Of a stretch of DNA of 64,000 nt, positions 8,471 through 17,514 are shown one piece after another. The translations under genes were made by a program, and so were the position numbers. The stretch covers positions 1 to 64,000 of the forward strand of contig NZ_CBXX010000032.1 in the NCBI RefSeq assembly GCF_000577615.1. The letters run 5' to 3'. Every line of letters begins with the position of its first letter. Positions within the stretch are counted from its first letter, which is position 1. This DNA is from Herbaspirillum sp. RV1423. Its GTDB lineage: Bacteria > Pseudomonadota > Gammaproteobacteria > Burkholderiales > Burkholderiaceae_D. A model generated the notes under the pieces. That model worked only from the letters and a program-made list of their open reading frames with translations, did no database searches and had not been told where the DNA came from.

Positions 8471-9970
8471 ATGTCTGAACAATACATTCTGGCGCTCGAT
8501 CAGGGCACCACCAGTTCACGCGCGATCCTGTTCGATCGCGCCGGCCATATCATCAGCACGGCGCAGAAGGAATTCCGGCAGATCTATCCCCATCCCGGCT
8601 GGGTTGAGCACGACCCGCAGGAAATCTGGTCTACCCAGGCCGGCATTGCCGCCGAAGCCGTCACCAGAGCCGGCCTGAACGGCGCATCGATCGCGGCCAT
8701 CGGCATCACCAATCAACGTGAAACCACAATCGTCTGGGATCGCGGCAGCGGCCGTCCGCTGTATAACGCGATCGTCTGGCAAGACCGCCGCACCGCGGCG
8801 TTTTGCGACACGCTGAAAAGCGCAGGCCATCAGGAAACCATACGCGCCAAAACCGGCCTGCTGGTGGACTCCTATTTTTCCGGCACCAAAGTCCGCTGGA
8901 TACTCGACAACGTGCCGGGGGCGCGTGAACAGGCCAACGCCGGGAAGCTGGCTTTCGGCACCGTCGACAGTTGGCTGATCTGGAATTTCACGCGCGGCGA
9001 ATTGCATGTCACGGACGTCAGCAACGCGTCGCGCACCATGCTGTTCAATATCCATACGCTGGAGTGGGACGATGAACTGTTGGCGTTGCTGGATATCCCG
9101 CGCAGCCTGCTGCCGCAGGTGCGCCAGTCGAGCGAAATCTACGGCCACACCAAGACCACCGTATTTGCGTCGAAGATCCCCATCGCCGGTATCGCCGGCG
9201 ACCAGCACGCGGCGCTGTTCGGGCAGATGTGCACGGAGCCGGGTATGGTCAAGAATACCTACGGCACCGGCTGTTTCATGGTGATGAATACCGGCGTGAC
9301 GCCCATTGTCTCCCAAAACAATTTGCTGACCACGATCGCCTGGCAAGTCGACGGCCAGGTGCAGTACGCGCTGGAAGGCAGCATTTTCATAGGCGGAGCG
9401 GTCGTGCAATGGCTGCGCGACGGTCTTGGCATCATTCGTCATTCGCACGATATCGAAGCGCTGGCGCGTAGCGTGCCGGACAGCGACGGCGTGTATCTTG
9501 TGCCGGCTTTCGCGGGCTTGGGCGCGCCGCATTGGAATCCGCACGCGCGCGGCGCCATGTTCGGTATTACGCGCGGCACCACGTCTGCGCATCTGGCGCG
9601 TGCGGCGCTCGACAGCATCGCCTATCAGACCATGGACGTGCTGCAGGCGATGCAGGCTGACGCCGGCCTCGACATTGCCCAGTTGCGGGTGGATGGAGGC
9701 GCTACCGCCAACGATCTGCTGATGCAGTTCCAGGCCGACATCCTCGGCGTCGAGGTGATCCGTCCGCAAGTGACGGAAACCACTGCACTGGGCGCAGCTT
9801 ATCTGGCGGGGCTCGCGGTGGGTTATTGGTCGGATCAGGATGAGATGCGCCGGCAGTGGCGGCAGGACGCCGCTTTCAAGCCGGCCCTGAAAGGCGAACA
9901 GGTGGAGATGCTGGTGCGCGGCTGGCGGCGCGCGATCGCAGCCGCCAAGTCGTGGGCTGATGACGCCTGA
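8471..9970 (+). CDS. glpK: Glycerol kinase
   Basis: Phosphorylates glycerol to glycerol-3-phosphate with ATP in the cytoplasm. 499 residues, full length for the FGGY kinase GlpK. Visible motifs: [16 protein letters not shown] at the N-terminus, [42 protein letters not shown], the [13 protein letters not shown] segment, [14 protein letters not shown], and the nucleotide-binding [26 protein letters not shown] site sits just before the ATG at 8471; the 15 codons upstream are open but unlikely to be used. No glpF or glpD is adjacent. The gene converges on cyaY with only 4 nt between the stops. Confidence 0.97.
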   Translation: MSEQYILALDQGTTSSRAILFDRAGHIISTAQKEFRQIYPHPGWVEHDPQEIWSTQAGIAAEAVTRAGLNGASIAAIGITNQRETTIVWDRGSGRPLYNAIVWQDRRTAAFCDTLKSAGHQETIRAKTGLLVDSYFSGTKVRWILDNVPGAREQANAGKLAFGTVDSWLIWNFTRGELHVTDVSNASRTMLFNIHTLEWDDELLALLDIPRSLLPQVRQSSEIYGHTKTTVFASKIPIAGIAGDQHAALFGQMCTEPGMVKNTYGTGCFMVMNTGVTPIVSQNNLLTTIAWQVDGQVQYALEGSIFIGGAVVQWLRDGLGIIRHSHDIEALARSVPDSDGVYLVPAFAGLGAPHWNPHARGAMFGITRGTTSAHLARAALDSIAYQTMDVLQAMQADAGLDIAQLRVDGGATANDLLMQFQADILGVEVIRPQVTETTALGAAYLAGLAVGYWSDQDEMRRQWRQDAAFKPALKGEQVEMLVRGWRRAIAAAKSWADDA

Positions 9971-9974
9971 AGCC

Positions 9975-10310
9975 TTATGGCGCGCTCAGCGTCACCGCCA
10001 CGCCGGCCTGCTCGCTGACGGCGGCCGACAAGGTGGCGTACAACTCGGAACCGTCGCGCGTGCTGAGCCATCGGGCGCCGTCGTACTTGTAATGGAAACC
10101 GCCCGACTTGGCCGCCAGCCACAGTTCCTGCATCGGCGCCTGGCTGTTGACGATGATCTTGGTGCCGTTGTCGACGCATTCGATTTCCAGGACGTTGCCG
10201 CTACGGCTGCATTCCACGTCCAGGTCAGTGTCGTCGGTGGCCTGTTCCAGCGCGGCCTCGATCGCGTTCAGCGCGGAGTCCGCGAGGGCCAGGAATTCTG
10301 ATTCTGTCAT
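9975..10310 (-). CDS. cyaY: Iron donor protein CyaY (bacterial frataxin)
   Basis: 111 residues, the usual frataxin length. The acidic first helix (MTESEFLALADSALNAIEAALEQATDDTDLDVE) carries the iron-binding Asp/Glu face, followed by GNVLEIECVDNGTKIIVNSQAPMQELWLAAKSGGFHYKYD and WLSTRDGSEL, all hallmark frataxin segments. It modulates Fe-S cluster assembly by IscS/IscU in the cytoplasm. Divergent from lptM with a 40-nt shared promoter space. Confidence 0.96.
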   Translation of the reverse strand: MTESEFLALADSALNAIEAALEQATDDTDLDVECSRSGNVLEIECVDNGTKIIVNSQAPMQELWLAAKSGGFHYKYDGARWLSTRDGSELYATLSAAVSEQAGVAVTLSAP

Positions 10311-10350
10311 GCTACACTCCGAGACATTGATGTAAACCTGTGATTCTATC

Positions 10351-10578
10351 GTGAAGTCTCCATTTCATTTTGCTGTCGTCTCGCCGTTGACGGGCGCCGT
10401 TTTGCTGGTCGCATTGCTGGCCGGTTGCGGCCAGAAAGGCCCGCTCTATCTCGGCAAGCCGCCGCCGGAGCGCGTCAAGACCGCCCCGGCGGAAAACATG
10501 AGCAGGCCTGCGATACCGGCGAATGCACCCGATGCAACCGACAACAGTACCGCTCCCGCGACCGATAACTCCAAATAA
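10351..10578 (+). CDS. lptM: LptM (YifL) family lipoprotein
   Basis: 75 residues starting at GTG. A hydrophobic stretch ends in the lipobox LAGC, and the mature protein begins CGQKGPLYLG, the LptM signature; the remainder is a Pro/Ala/Asn-rich tail. In E. coli LptM binds the LptD/E lipopolysaccharide translocon in the outer membrane and helps its oxidative maturation. The gene precedes lysA by 22 nt, the common betaproteobacterial arrangement (cyaY divergent, lptM-lysA). Confidence 0.88.
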   Translation: MKSPFHFAVVSPLTGAVLLVALLAGCGQKGPLYLGKPPPERVKTAPAENMSRPAIPANAPDATDNSTAPATDNSK

Positions 10579-10600
10579 TTTTTTTGCCGTTCTCCTCTTT

Positions 10601-11896
10601 ATGTCTCACTTTTCTTACCGCGATGGCGTGCTGCATGCCGAAAACCTGCCGCTGACCGCGTTGGTCAGGCAGTTCGGTTCGCCTTTGTATGTCTATTCCA
10701 AAGCAGCGCTGACCGCCAACTATTCCGCCTACGCCGATGCCTGCAAGAAAGCCGGGCGTACCGAGAATGCGGGCAACGGCGGCGCGCTGATCTGCTATTC
10801 GGTCAAATCCAATTCCAACCTGGCGGTGCTGAACCTGCTGGGTAAACTCGGTTCCGGTTTCGACATCGTCTCGGGCGGCGAACTGCTGCGTGTGGTTGCC
10901 GCCGGCGGCGATCCGCACAAGGTGATTTTTTCGGGCGTCGGCAAGGGCCGCAACGAAATGCGCCTGGCGCTGGAACACGACATCCTGTGCTTCAACGTCG
11001 AGTCGATTCCCGAAGTGCATCGCCTCAATGAAGTCGCAGGCGAAGCCGGCAAGCGCGCGCGCATCTCGCTGCGCGTCAACCCGAACGTCGACGCCAAGAC
11101 CCATCCGTATATTTCCACCGGCCTCAAGGAAAACAAGTTTGGCGTCGCCTACGAAGACGCGCTGGCCTGCTACCGCGATGCCGCCGCCTTGCCGAACATC
11201 GAAGTGGTCGGCATCGATTGCCATATTGGTTCGCAACTGCTGGACGATGCGCCCTTGCTGGAAGCGCTGGACAAGGTGATCGAACTGGTCGACCGGCTCG
11301 AAGCCGAAAACATCCATATCCACCACCTCGACATCGGCGGCGGCATCGGCATCACCTACGATGAGGAAAAGCCGGTCGCGGTCGGCGACTACCTGGGCCG
11401 CCTGTTCGCCCGCATCGACGCCTGGCGCAAGGAAAAATACGCCGGCCGCGCGATCACGGTCATGTTCGAGCCGGGCCGCTCCATCGTCGGCAACGCCGGC
11501 GTGCTGGTGACCGAGGTGCAATATCTGAAGCATGGCGAAACCAAGAATTTCGCCGTGGTCGACGCCGCCATGAACGATCTGATGCGTCCGGCGCTGTATG
11601 AAGCATGGCATGGCGTGCAAGTGGTCGAGCAACGCCAGGACGCTGCACAGACCTACGACATTGTCGGTCCGGTGTGCGAATCCGGCGACTGGCTGGCGCG
11701 CAACCGCGCGCTGGCAATCGCACCCGGCGACCTGCTGGCGTTGATGTCGGCCGGCGCCTACGGCATGACCATGGCTTCCAACTACAATTCCCGCGGCCGC
11801 GCCGCCGAGGTGCTGGTGGACGGCGACCAGGCGCACTTGATCCGCAAGCGTGAAAATCCGGCCGATCTGTTTGCACTGGAATCCGTCGCCGACTGA
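10601..11896 (+). CDS. lysA: Diaminopimelate decarboxylase
   Basis: Last step of lysine synthesis: PLP-dependent decarboxylation of meso-diaminopimelate. 431 residues, fold type III. The PLP lysine is K69 in CYSVKSNSN; other family motifs are SGGEL, VGIDCHIGSQL, the glycine-rich HLDIGGGIGI loop, FEPGRSIVGNAGVL, and the dimer-partner catalytic segment GPVCESGDWLA. I start at the ATG at 10601 (MSHFSYRDG), which clears the lptM stop; an upstream in-frame ATG would overlap lptM heavily. Confidence 0.96.
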   Translation: MSHFSYRDGVLHAENLPLTALVRQFGSPLYVYSKAALTANYSAYADACKKAGRTENAGNGGALICYSVKSNSNLAVLNLLGKLGSGFDIVSGGELLRVVAAGGDPHKVIFSGVGKGRNEMRLALEHDILCFNVESIPEVHRLNEVAGEAGKRARISLRVNPNVDAKTHPYISTGLKENKFGVAYEDALACYRDAAALPNIEVVGIDCHIGSQLLDDAPLLEALDKVIELVDRLEAENIHIHHLDIGGGIGITYDEEKPVAVGDYLGRLFARIDAWRKEKYAGRAITVMFEPGRSIVGNAGVLVTEVQYLKHGETKNFAVVDAAMNDLMRPALYEAWHGVQVVEQRQDAAQTYDIVGPVCESGDWLARNRALAIAPGDLLALMSAGAYGMTMASNYNSRGRAAEVLVDGDQAHLIRKRENPADLFALESVAD

Positions 11897-11922
11897 CGAC
11901 GTCAGGCAAGATCATGCGCGCC

Positions 11923-11957
11923 AACGGGGCGAGTTTCTGAAAAGGACTCGCCCCGTT
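11923..11957 (+). terminator. Hairpin terminator after lysA
   Basis: Perfect 12-bp stem AACGGGGCGAGT (11923-11934) with its complement at 11946-11957 and an 11-nt loop, 27 nt past the lysA stop. No long T-run follows, so it may be weak or need Rho. Confidence 0.6.
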
Positions 11958-12022
11958 GCCATTCGATGAATCGTCGGCGCTGAAGCGCCGGTCTGCAGAT
12001 TTGACCGAAGAAAGCGAGAACG

Positions 12023-12796
12023 GTGTTGACCTCGATGCAAGACAATACGCGCAAAAGTTCGCCCGACAGGCGCCGCTTCAATCTACTGGACAACGCTTTT
12101 TTTGATCAGGATAGTCCTGCGCTGGCGCGCGCCCTGATAGGCAAGGTATTGCGCCGGCGCTGGAAAGGCCGGTGGCTGTCGGCCCGCATCATTGAGACCG
12201 AAGCCTATCGTCTCGACGAGCGCGGCAGCCATGCATCGCTTGGCTACACTCATAAACGACGCGCGCTATTCATGGAAGGCGGCACCATCTACATGTATTA
12301 CGCGCGTGGCGGCGATTCGCTCAACATCAGCGCGGCCGGTCCGGGCAACGCGGTCCTGATCAAATCGGCATATCCCTGGATCGATGCGATCGCCGGTCCC
12401 GCCGCGCTGGCGGCGATGCAGGCGGAAAACCCCGACATGCAGGGCGCCATACGGCCGTTGCACCGGCTATGCGCGGGGCAAACCTTGCTGTGCCGGGCCT
12501 TGGCGTTGCGCGTACCTGACTGGGATGCGCGCTCGTTCGATCCTGATGAATTTTTTGTCGACGATGTGGGCGAATTGCCGGAGGCGCTCATTGAGACCAC
12601 GCGACTTGGTATCCCGACCGGACGCGACGAACATCTCCCTTACCGCTACGTCGACCCCGCCTACGCCCGATACTGCACGCGCAATCCGCTGCGCAAGGGA
12701 CAGACCGCGCCTTTGCATTATCGGTGGGTCGATCGCCACGGCAAAGCGACGGCCGTGCAACAATTTCCTCCCGGCGTCATTTCCGTTACGAACTGA
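12023..12796 (+). CDS. DNA-3-methyladenine glycosylase (AAG/MPG family)
   Basis: Base-excision repair enzyme that removes alkylated purines. 257 residues from a GTG at 12023, or 253 from an ATG at 12035; the GTG has a weak AGCGAG site. Family motifs: LARALIGKVLRRR, the catalytic-glutamate segment ARIIETEAYRLDERGSHA, the DNA-intercalating and binding GGTIYMYYARGGDSLNI, and GNAVLIKSAYP. The C-terminus has the family's GRDEHLPYRYVD region. It resembles the eukaryotic-type AAG fold, not AlkA or Tag. It stands alone, after the lysA hairpin. Confidence 0.9.
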   Translation: MLTSMQDNTRKSSPDRRRFNLLDNAFFDQDSPALARALIGKVLRRRWKGRWLSARIIETEAYRLDERGSHASLGYTHKRRALFMEGGTIYMYYARGGDSLNISAAGPGNAVLIKSAYPWIDAIAGPAALAAMQAENPDMQGAIRPLHRLCAGQTLLCRALALRVPDWDARSFDPDEFFVDDVGELPEALIETTRLGIPTGRDEHLPYRYVDPAYARYCTRNPLRKGQTAPLHYRWVDRHGKATAVQQFPPGVISVTN

Positions 12797-12947
12797 TCTC
12801 GCAAGCGCGAGTTTTCAGCTTGCCGGGATTCAACGCCACGCATCGGCCCTTGTCTTCAGCAGGCGCCGGTTTTTGGGTTTTCTTCCGATGGCGCGAAATT
12901 TGCTGACGAACCCCTGTCAAGGCGATAAAACCGGCCTGTAATGCCGC

Positions 12948-12953
12948 TATAAT
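12948..12953 (+). promoter_or_regulatory. Possible -10 element (TATAAT) for the symporter gene
   Basis: An exact TATAAT lies 57 nt before the symporter ATG. I see no convincing -35 at 16-18 nt, so this rests on the -10 alone. Confidence 0.35.
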
Positions 12954-13010
12954 GCGCGTTTTCGATAGTCGCCCTTATTTCTTCCCGCCCTTTTTGCGCA
13001 AGGAAAATGC

Positions 13011-14465
13011 ATGAATGCCCTGATCTGGTTCGTCATACTTTATTGGGTGATTTCCGTCGGCATCGGCCTGTACGCAACCAAGTTCGTCAAGAGCTCGAAG
13101 GACTACGCCGTGGCCGGACGCGCGCTGCCGATGTCGGTGGTGACGGCGACGGTGTTTGCGACCTGGTTCGGTTCCGAAGCGGTGCTGGGCGTGTCGTCGA
13201 CTTTCCTCAAGGAAGGTCTGGGCGGCATCGTCGCCGATCCCTTTGGTTCTTCGCTGTGCCTGATCCTGGTCGGCGTGTTCTTCGCCAAGCCGCTATATCG
13301 CATGAACCTGCTGACCATCGGCGATTACTACAAGAAACGTTTCGGCCGCGCCGCCGAAATGCTGGTGACGATTTGCATCGTGATTTCCTATCTCGGTTGG
13401 GTGGCCGCGCAGATCAAGGCGCTGGGCCTGGTGTTCAACGTCGTTTCGGGCGACTATATCCCGATGCACTGGGGCATGATCATCGGCGCTGCCAGCGTGC
13501 TGGTGTATACGCTGATGGGCGGCATGTGGGCGGTGGCGATCACCGACTTCCTGCAGATGATCATCGTGGTGGTCGGCATGCTGTACATCGGCTGGGAAGT
13601 GTCCGGCATGGTCGGCGGTCCAGGCGTCGTGATCCAGCATGCGGCCGATGCCGGCAAATTCAACTTCTGGCCTTCGCCCACGCCCAAGGAGGTGCTGTGG
13701 TTCTTTGCCGCCTGGATCACCATGATGCTCGGCTCGATTCCGCAGCAGGATGTATTCCAGCGCGTGATGTCGTCGAAGAATGAAAACGTCGCGCGCAATG
13801 CTTCGGTGCTGGGCGGGGTGATCTATTTCTTCTTCGTGTTCATCCCCATCTTCCTGGCCTATTCGGCCACGCTGATCGATCCGGCGATGGTGTCCCGACT
13901 GCTGGAAACCGATTCGCAACTGGTGCTGCCGACGCTGATCATGGAAAAAATGCCGGTGTTCGCGCAGGTCATGTTCTTCGGCGCGTTGCTGTCGGCGATC
14001 AAGAGCTGCGCCAGCGCGACCCTGCTGGCGCCGTCGGTGACGTTCACCGAAAACGTCATCAAGGAAATCCGCCCGTGGAAGAACGATAAGGAATTCCTGT
14101 TCTCGATGCGCGTGGTGGTGCTGCTCTTCACGGTGGCGGTCACTTCGCTGGCATTGAACAGCCAGTCGAGCATTTACCAGATGGTCGAAAATGCCTATAA
14201 GGTGACGCTGGTCGCGGCCTTCGTGCCGCTGGCGTTCGGCGTGTACTGGAAGCGCGCGACGCGCCAGGGCGCTTTGGCCGCGATGATCCTTGGCCTGATT
14301 TCATGGATCACATTGGAATACACCGCGCCGGAAGGCTTGTGGCCGCCACAACTGGTCGGCTTGCTGGTGAGCATCGGCGGCATGGTGGTCGGCTCGCTGA
14401 TGCCGCAACTGGTCGCGCCGATTTCGCAAACGGTGGCGTTGAGCGCCGACGGTCCGGGCAACTGA
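13011..14465 (+). CDS. Sodium:solute symporter (SSS family)
   Basis: 484-residue inner-membrane transporter with about 13 hydrophobic segments. SSS-family features: N-terminal LIWFVILYWVISVGIGLYATK, then KSSKDYAVAGRALPMSVVTATVFATWFGSEAVLG in the sodium-site region, GDYYKKRFGRAAEMLVT, and the conserved GALLSAIKSCASATLLAPSV helix. It imports a solute with Na+; substrate not predictable (proline, pantothenate, acetate and polyols all occur in the family). AAGGAAAA ribosome site before the ATG. Not obviously in an operon; otsB begins 205 nt later. Confidence 0.92.
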   Translation: MNALIWFVILYWVISVGIGLYATKFVKSSKDYAVAGRALPMSVVTATVFATWFGSEAVLGVSSTFLKEGLGGIVADPFGSSLCLILVGVFFAKPLYRMNLLTIGDYYKKRFGRAAEMLVTICIVISYLGWVAAQIKALGLVFNVVSGDYIPMHWGMIIGAASVLVYTLMGGMWAVAITDFLQMIIVVVGMLYIGWEVSGMVGGPGVVIQHAADAGKFNFWPSPTPKEVLWFFAAWITMMLGSIPQQDVFQRVMSSKNENVARNASVLGGVIYFFFVFIPIFLAYSATLIDPAMVSRLLETDSQLVLPTLIMEKMPVFAQVMFFGALLSAIKSCASATLLAPSVTFTENVIKEIRPWKNDKEFLFSMRVVVLLFTVAVTSLALNSQSSIYQMVENAYKVTLVAAFVPLAFGVYWKRATRQGALAAMILGLISWITLEYTAPEGLWPPQLVGLLVSIGGMVVGSLMPQLVAPISQTVALSADGPGN

Positions 14466-14670
14466 TCCGGCTTTCTTCATTCCTCCAGGTTCTTCCATTC
14501 CATTTGCCCTGGCGCGGTTCGCATTCGGCGGATCGCGCGAGCGGCGGGTTTTTCTCCTTCGGGATTTTTCCGCGATCCCAGGCCGGCGAGCGCCTCTTTT
14601 TTGCCAAAAACACATTTAATTGCCGAAAAGGCAATTGGAACTAATCAGTATTAAATCGACCTCACCGTGC

Positions 14671-15411
14671 ATGCCTCTGCAAAATCGTAAATATGACTTT
14701 GCCGCTGACGCATTGTTTCTGGACTTCGACGGCACGCTGGTGAACCTGGCTTCGCGGCCCGACGGCGTGGTGTTGGCGCCGGATCTGATTGCAATGCTGC
14801 GGCAACTGCAAGAAGCGGCGGATGGCGCGTTGGCAGTCGTCAGCGGCCGTCCGCTGGACCATCTCGACCATTACCTGGCGCCGCTGCGATTGCCGGCGGC
14901 AGGCGTGCATGGCCTCGAGCGCCGCGACGCCACGGGCCGCATGATCCGGTTGCCGGCGCCCGACACCGATTGCCTGATGGAGCGTCTGGGGCCGATGGTG
15001 GCGCGCCATGCCGGTCTGCTGCTGGAACCCAAGCGCGGCGCACTGGCATTGCATTACCGGCAGGCGCCGCATCTGGAGCAGGCTTGCATCGAAGCGATGG
15101 ACCATGCCGTCACGTTCATACCGGGTTTCAGCGTCCTGCGCGGCAAGATGGTGGTGGAAGCCAAGGCCGCGCTGGCCAGCAAAGGCGAGGCGATCGCTTC
15201 CTTCATGCGCGAAGCGCCGTTCGCCGGTCGCCGTCCGGTATTCGCCGGCGACGATGTCACCGATGAAGCAGGCTTTGCCTGGGTGCAATCGGCCAGCGTC
15301 GGCGGACTCGGCATCAAGATAGGCAATGGTCCCAGCCAGGCGTTGATGCGTCTGGACAATCCCGCGGCCCTGCATCAATGGCTGGAACAAGCGGCGCGCG
15401 GCGCCGGCTAG
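14671..15411 (+). CDS. otsB: Trehalose-6-phosphate phosphatase
   Basis: HAD-superfamily phosphatase completing trehalose synthesis. 246 residues from the ATG at 14671 (MPLQNRKYDF); upstream in-frame codons to a TTG at 14620 are open but unlikely. HAD motif I is LFLDFDGTLV, motif II VVSGRP, the motif III Lys lies in the KAALASKGEAI region, and motif IV is FAGDDVTDE, all as in OtsB. First of a three-gene trehalose block with a GH15 enzyme and otsA, in the order B / GH15 / A. Confidence 0.93.
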   Translation: MPLQNRKYDFAADALFLDFDGTLVNLASRPDGVVLAPDLIAMLRQLQEAADGALAVVSGRPLDHLDHYLAPLRLPAAGVHGLERRDATGRMIRLPAPDTDCLMERLGPMVARHAGLLLEPKRGALALHYRQAPHLEQACIEAMDHAVTFIPGFSVLRGKMVVEAKAALASKGEAIASFMREAPFAGRRPVFAGDDVTDEAGFAWVQSASVGGLGIKIGNGPSQALMRLDNPAALHQWLEQAARGAG

Positions 15412-15470
15412 CCGATGCCGCGAACGTTCGGTCCGGCGACAACAAAAAGAGGAAAGAGAGGAAAGGCAGC

Positions 15471-17324
15471 ATGAGCACGTCATCCATCGATACCCCCAGC
15501 AACGACACCTCCACCGGCACCAGCAACGACGGCGCTCGACCTTCCACTTCATCGCTCGACCTCGGCGTGATCGGCAACTGTTCCTACAGCGCGCTGATCG
15601 ACAAACTCGGCCGCATCGTCTGGTGCTGCCTGCCGCGCTTCGACGGCGATCCGGTCTTCAATGCCTTGCTCGATCCGAGCGAGAGCGGCAGCCTGTGGAG
15701 TTTCGAGCTGGAGAATTTTTCGCACAGCGAACAGTGGTACGAGTCGAACACCGCCGTGCTGAAAACCCGTCTGTACGACACGCTCGGGCAGGGCGTCGAG
15801 ATCACCGATCTGGCGCCGCGCTTTCCGAGCCGCGGGCGCTTCTTCCGGCCGCTGACGCTGGTGCGCCGCGTGTCGCCGCTCAACGGCGCGCCGCGATTGC
15901 GCGTGCTGTTGCGGCCGCGCTTCGACTGGGGCCGCGAAATGCCGGAGATCACGCGCGGCAGCAATCATGTGCGCTACGTCGGTTCGGAACTGACCTTGCG
16001 CCTCAACACCGACGCGCCGATCAGCTATCTGCTCGACGAGACCGCATTCGTCATCAGCCGTCCGTTGAATTTTTTGCTGGGCCCCGACGAAACGCTGACC
16101 GGCGGCATCGGCGACACCGCGCGCAGCTTCGAGCAGGAAACCATCACTTACTGGCGCAACTGGAGCCGCAGCCTGGCGACGCCGCTGGAGTGGCAGGCGG
16201 CCGTGATCCGCGCGGCCATCACGCTCAAGCTGTCGGTATACGAAGACACCGGCGCCATCATCGCCGCCATGACCACCAGCGTGCCGGAGGCGCCGGGCAG
16301 CGCGCGCAACTGGGACTATCGCTACTGCTGGCTGCGCGACGCCTTCTTCGTGGTGCGCGCGTTGAACAGCCTGTCCGAACTCGGCACCATGGAAGACTAT
16401 TTGCGCTGGCTCACCAACGTGGTGGTGCGTTCGGCCGGCGGCCATGTGCAGCCGCTGTATGGCATCGGCCTCGAAGAAGCGCTGCCGGAGCAGATCATCG
16501 CCCACTTGCCCGGCTATCGCCACCATGCGCCGGTGCGCGTGGGCAATCAGGCTTACGAGCATTTCCAGCACGACGTCTACGGCAACATCGTGCTCGGCGC
16601 GGCGCAGGCCTTCCACGATGTGCGTCTGCATCATCGCGCCGGCATCGAACAGTTCAAGCATCTGGAAGCAGTCGGTGAGCGCGCCTTCGACATGTACGAC
16701 CAGCCCGACGCCGGCATGTGGGAGTTGCGCACGCGTTCGCGCATCCACACTTCATCGGCGCTGATGAGCTGGGCGGCATGCGACCGCCTCGCCAAGATCG
16801 CCGCGCGGCTCGAACTCGGCGAACGCGCCGTCTACTGGAGCGAGCGCGCCGCCATGATCGGCCGACGCATCCTGACCGAAGCGTGGAACGAAGAGCGTCA
16901 GACTTACGCTGAAAGTTTCGGCGGCCGCGACCTTGACGCCAGCGTTTTGCTGATGGTGGAAGTTGGCCTGATCGCGCCGACCGACAAGCGCTTCATCGCC
17001 ACCGTCGACGCCTTGGAAAAGCATTTGTGCGACGGCCCCTACATGCGCCGCTACGAAGCGCCCGACGATTTCGGCCGTCCCGAAACCGCCTTCAACATCT
17101 GCACCTTCTGGCGCATCGATGCGCTCGCGCGCATCGGCCGCAAGGAACAGGCGCGCGAGATTTTCGAGGCCATGCTGGCCGCGCGCAACCACGTCGGGCT
17201 GTTGTCCGAAGACACGCATCCGGTCACCGGCCAGATGTGGGGCAATTTTCCGCAGACCTATTCGATGGTCGGCATCATCAATTGCGCGATGCGGTTGTCG
17301 GCGTCATGGGAGACCGTGATCTGA
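15471..17324 (+). CDS. Glycoside hydrolase family 15 protein (glucoamylase/trehalase-like)
   Basis: 617 residues. The N-terminal beta-sandwich begins at SSLDLGVIGNCSYSALIDKLGRIVWCCLPRFDGDPVF, typical of bacterial GH15. The (alpha/alpha)6 part has ARNWDYRYCWLRDAFFVVRAL, LPEQIIAHLPGYRHHAPVRVGNQA, NICTFWRIDALARIG and SEDTHPVTGQMWGNFPQTYSMVG, where the acidic residues of the active site reside. Some members are maltodextrin glucoamylases and some actinobacterial ones are trehalases; position between otsB and otsA favours a role in trehalose or glycogen turnover, which is inference. Start at 15471 is supported by GAGGAAAG upstream. No signal peptide, so cytoplasmic. Confidence 0.92.
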   Translation: MSTSSIDTPSNDTSTGTSNDGARPSTSSLDLGVIGNCSYSALIDKLGRIVWCCLPRFDGDPVFNALLDPSESGSLWSFELENFSHSEQWYESNTAVLKTRLYDTLGQGVEITDLAPRFPSRGRFFRPLTLVRRVSPLNGAPRLRVLLRPRFDWGREMPEITRGSNHVRYVGSELTLRLNTDAPISYLLDETAFVISRPLNFLLGPDETLTGGIGDTARSFEQETITYWRNWSRSLATPLEWQAAVIRAAITLKLSVYEDTGAIIAAMTTSVPEAPGSARNWDYRYCWLRDAFFVVRALNSLSELGTMEDYLRWLTNVVVRSAGGHVQPLYGIGLEEALPEQIIAHLPGYRHHAPVRVGNQAYEHFQHDVYGNIVLGAAQAFHDVRLHHRAGIEQFKHLEAVGERAFDMYDQPDAGMWELRTRSRIHTSSALMSWAACDRLAKIAARLELGERAVYWSERAAMIGRRILTEAWNEERQTYAESFGGRDLDASVLLMVEVGLIAPTDKRFIATVDALEKHLCDGPYMRRYEAPDDFGRPETAFNICTFWRIDALARIGRKEQAREIFEAMLAARNHVGLLSEDTHPVTGQMWGNFPQTYSMVGIINCAMRLSASWETVI

Positions 17325-17514
17325 TGAATGTACTCAGGATCTTATTGCGAGACCGTGATCTGCGAATTGCCAGTCCTTGGGCGATGCGCGGAATCCTCAT
17401 GTACTAAAGTGCATTCAGGTTCTTCCGTTCCGGCCGCCATCGGCTGACGACCTCTGGTTATCGATCGCGAGCAAATTCTGTGGTTTTTTCATTACATGAC
17501 AAAGGAATCCCATC

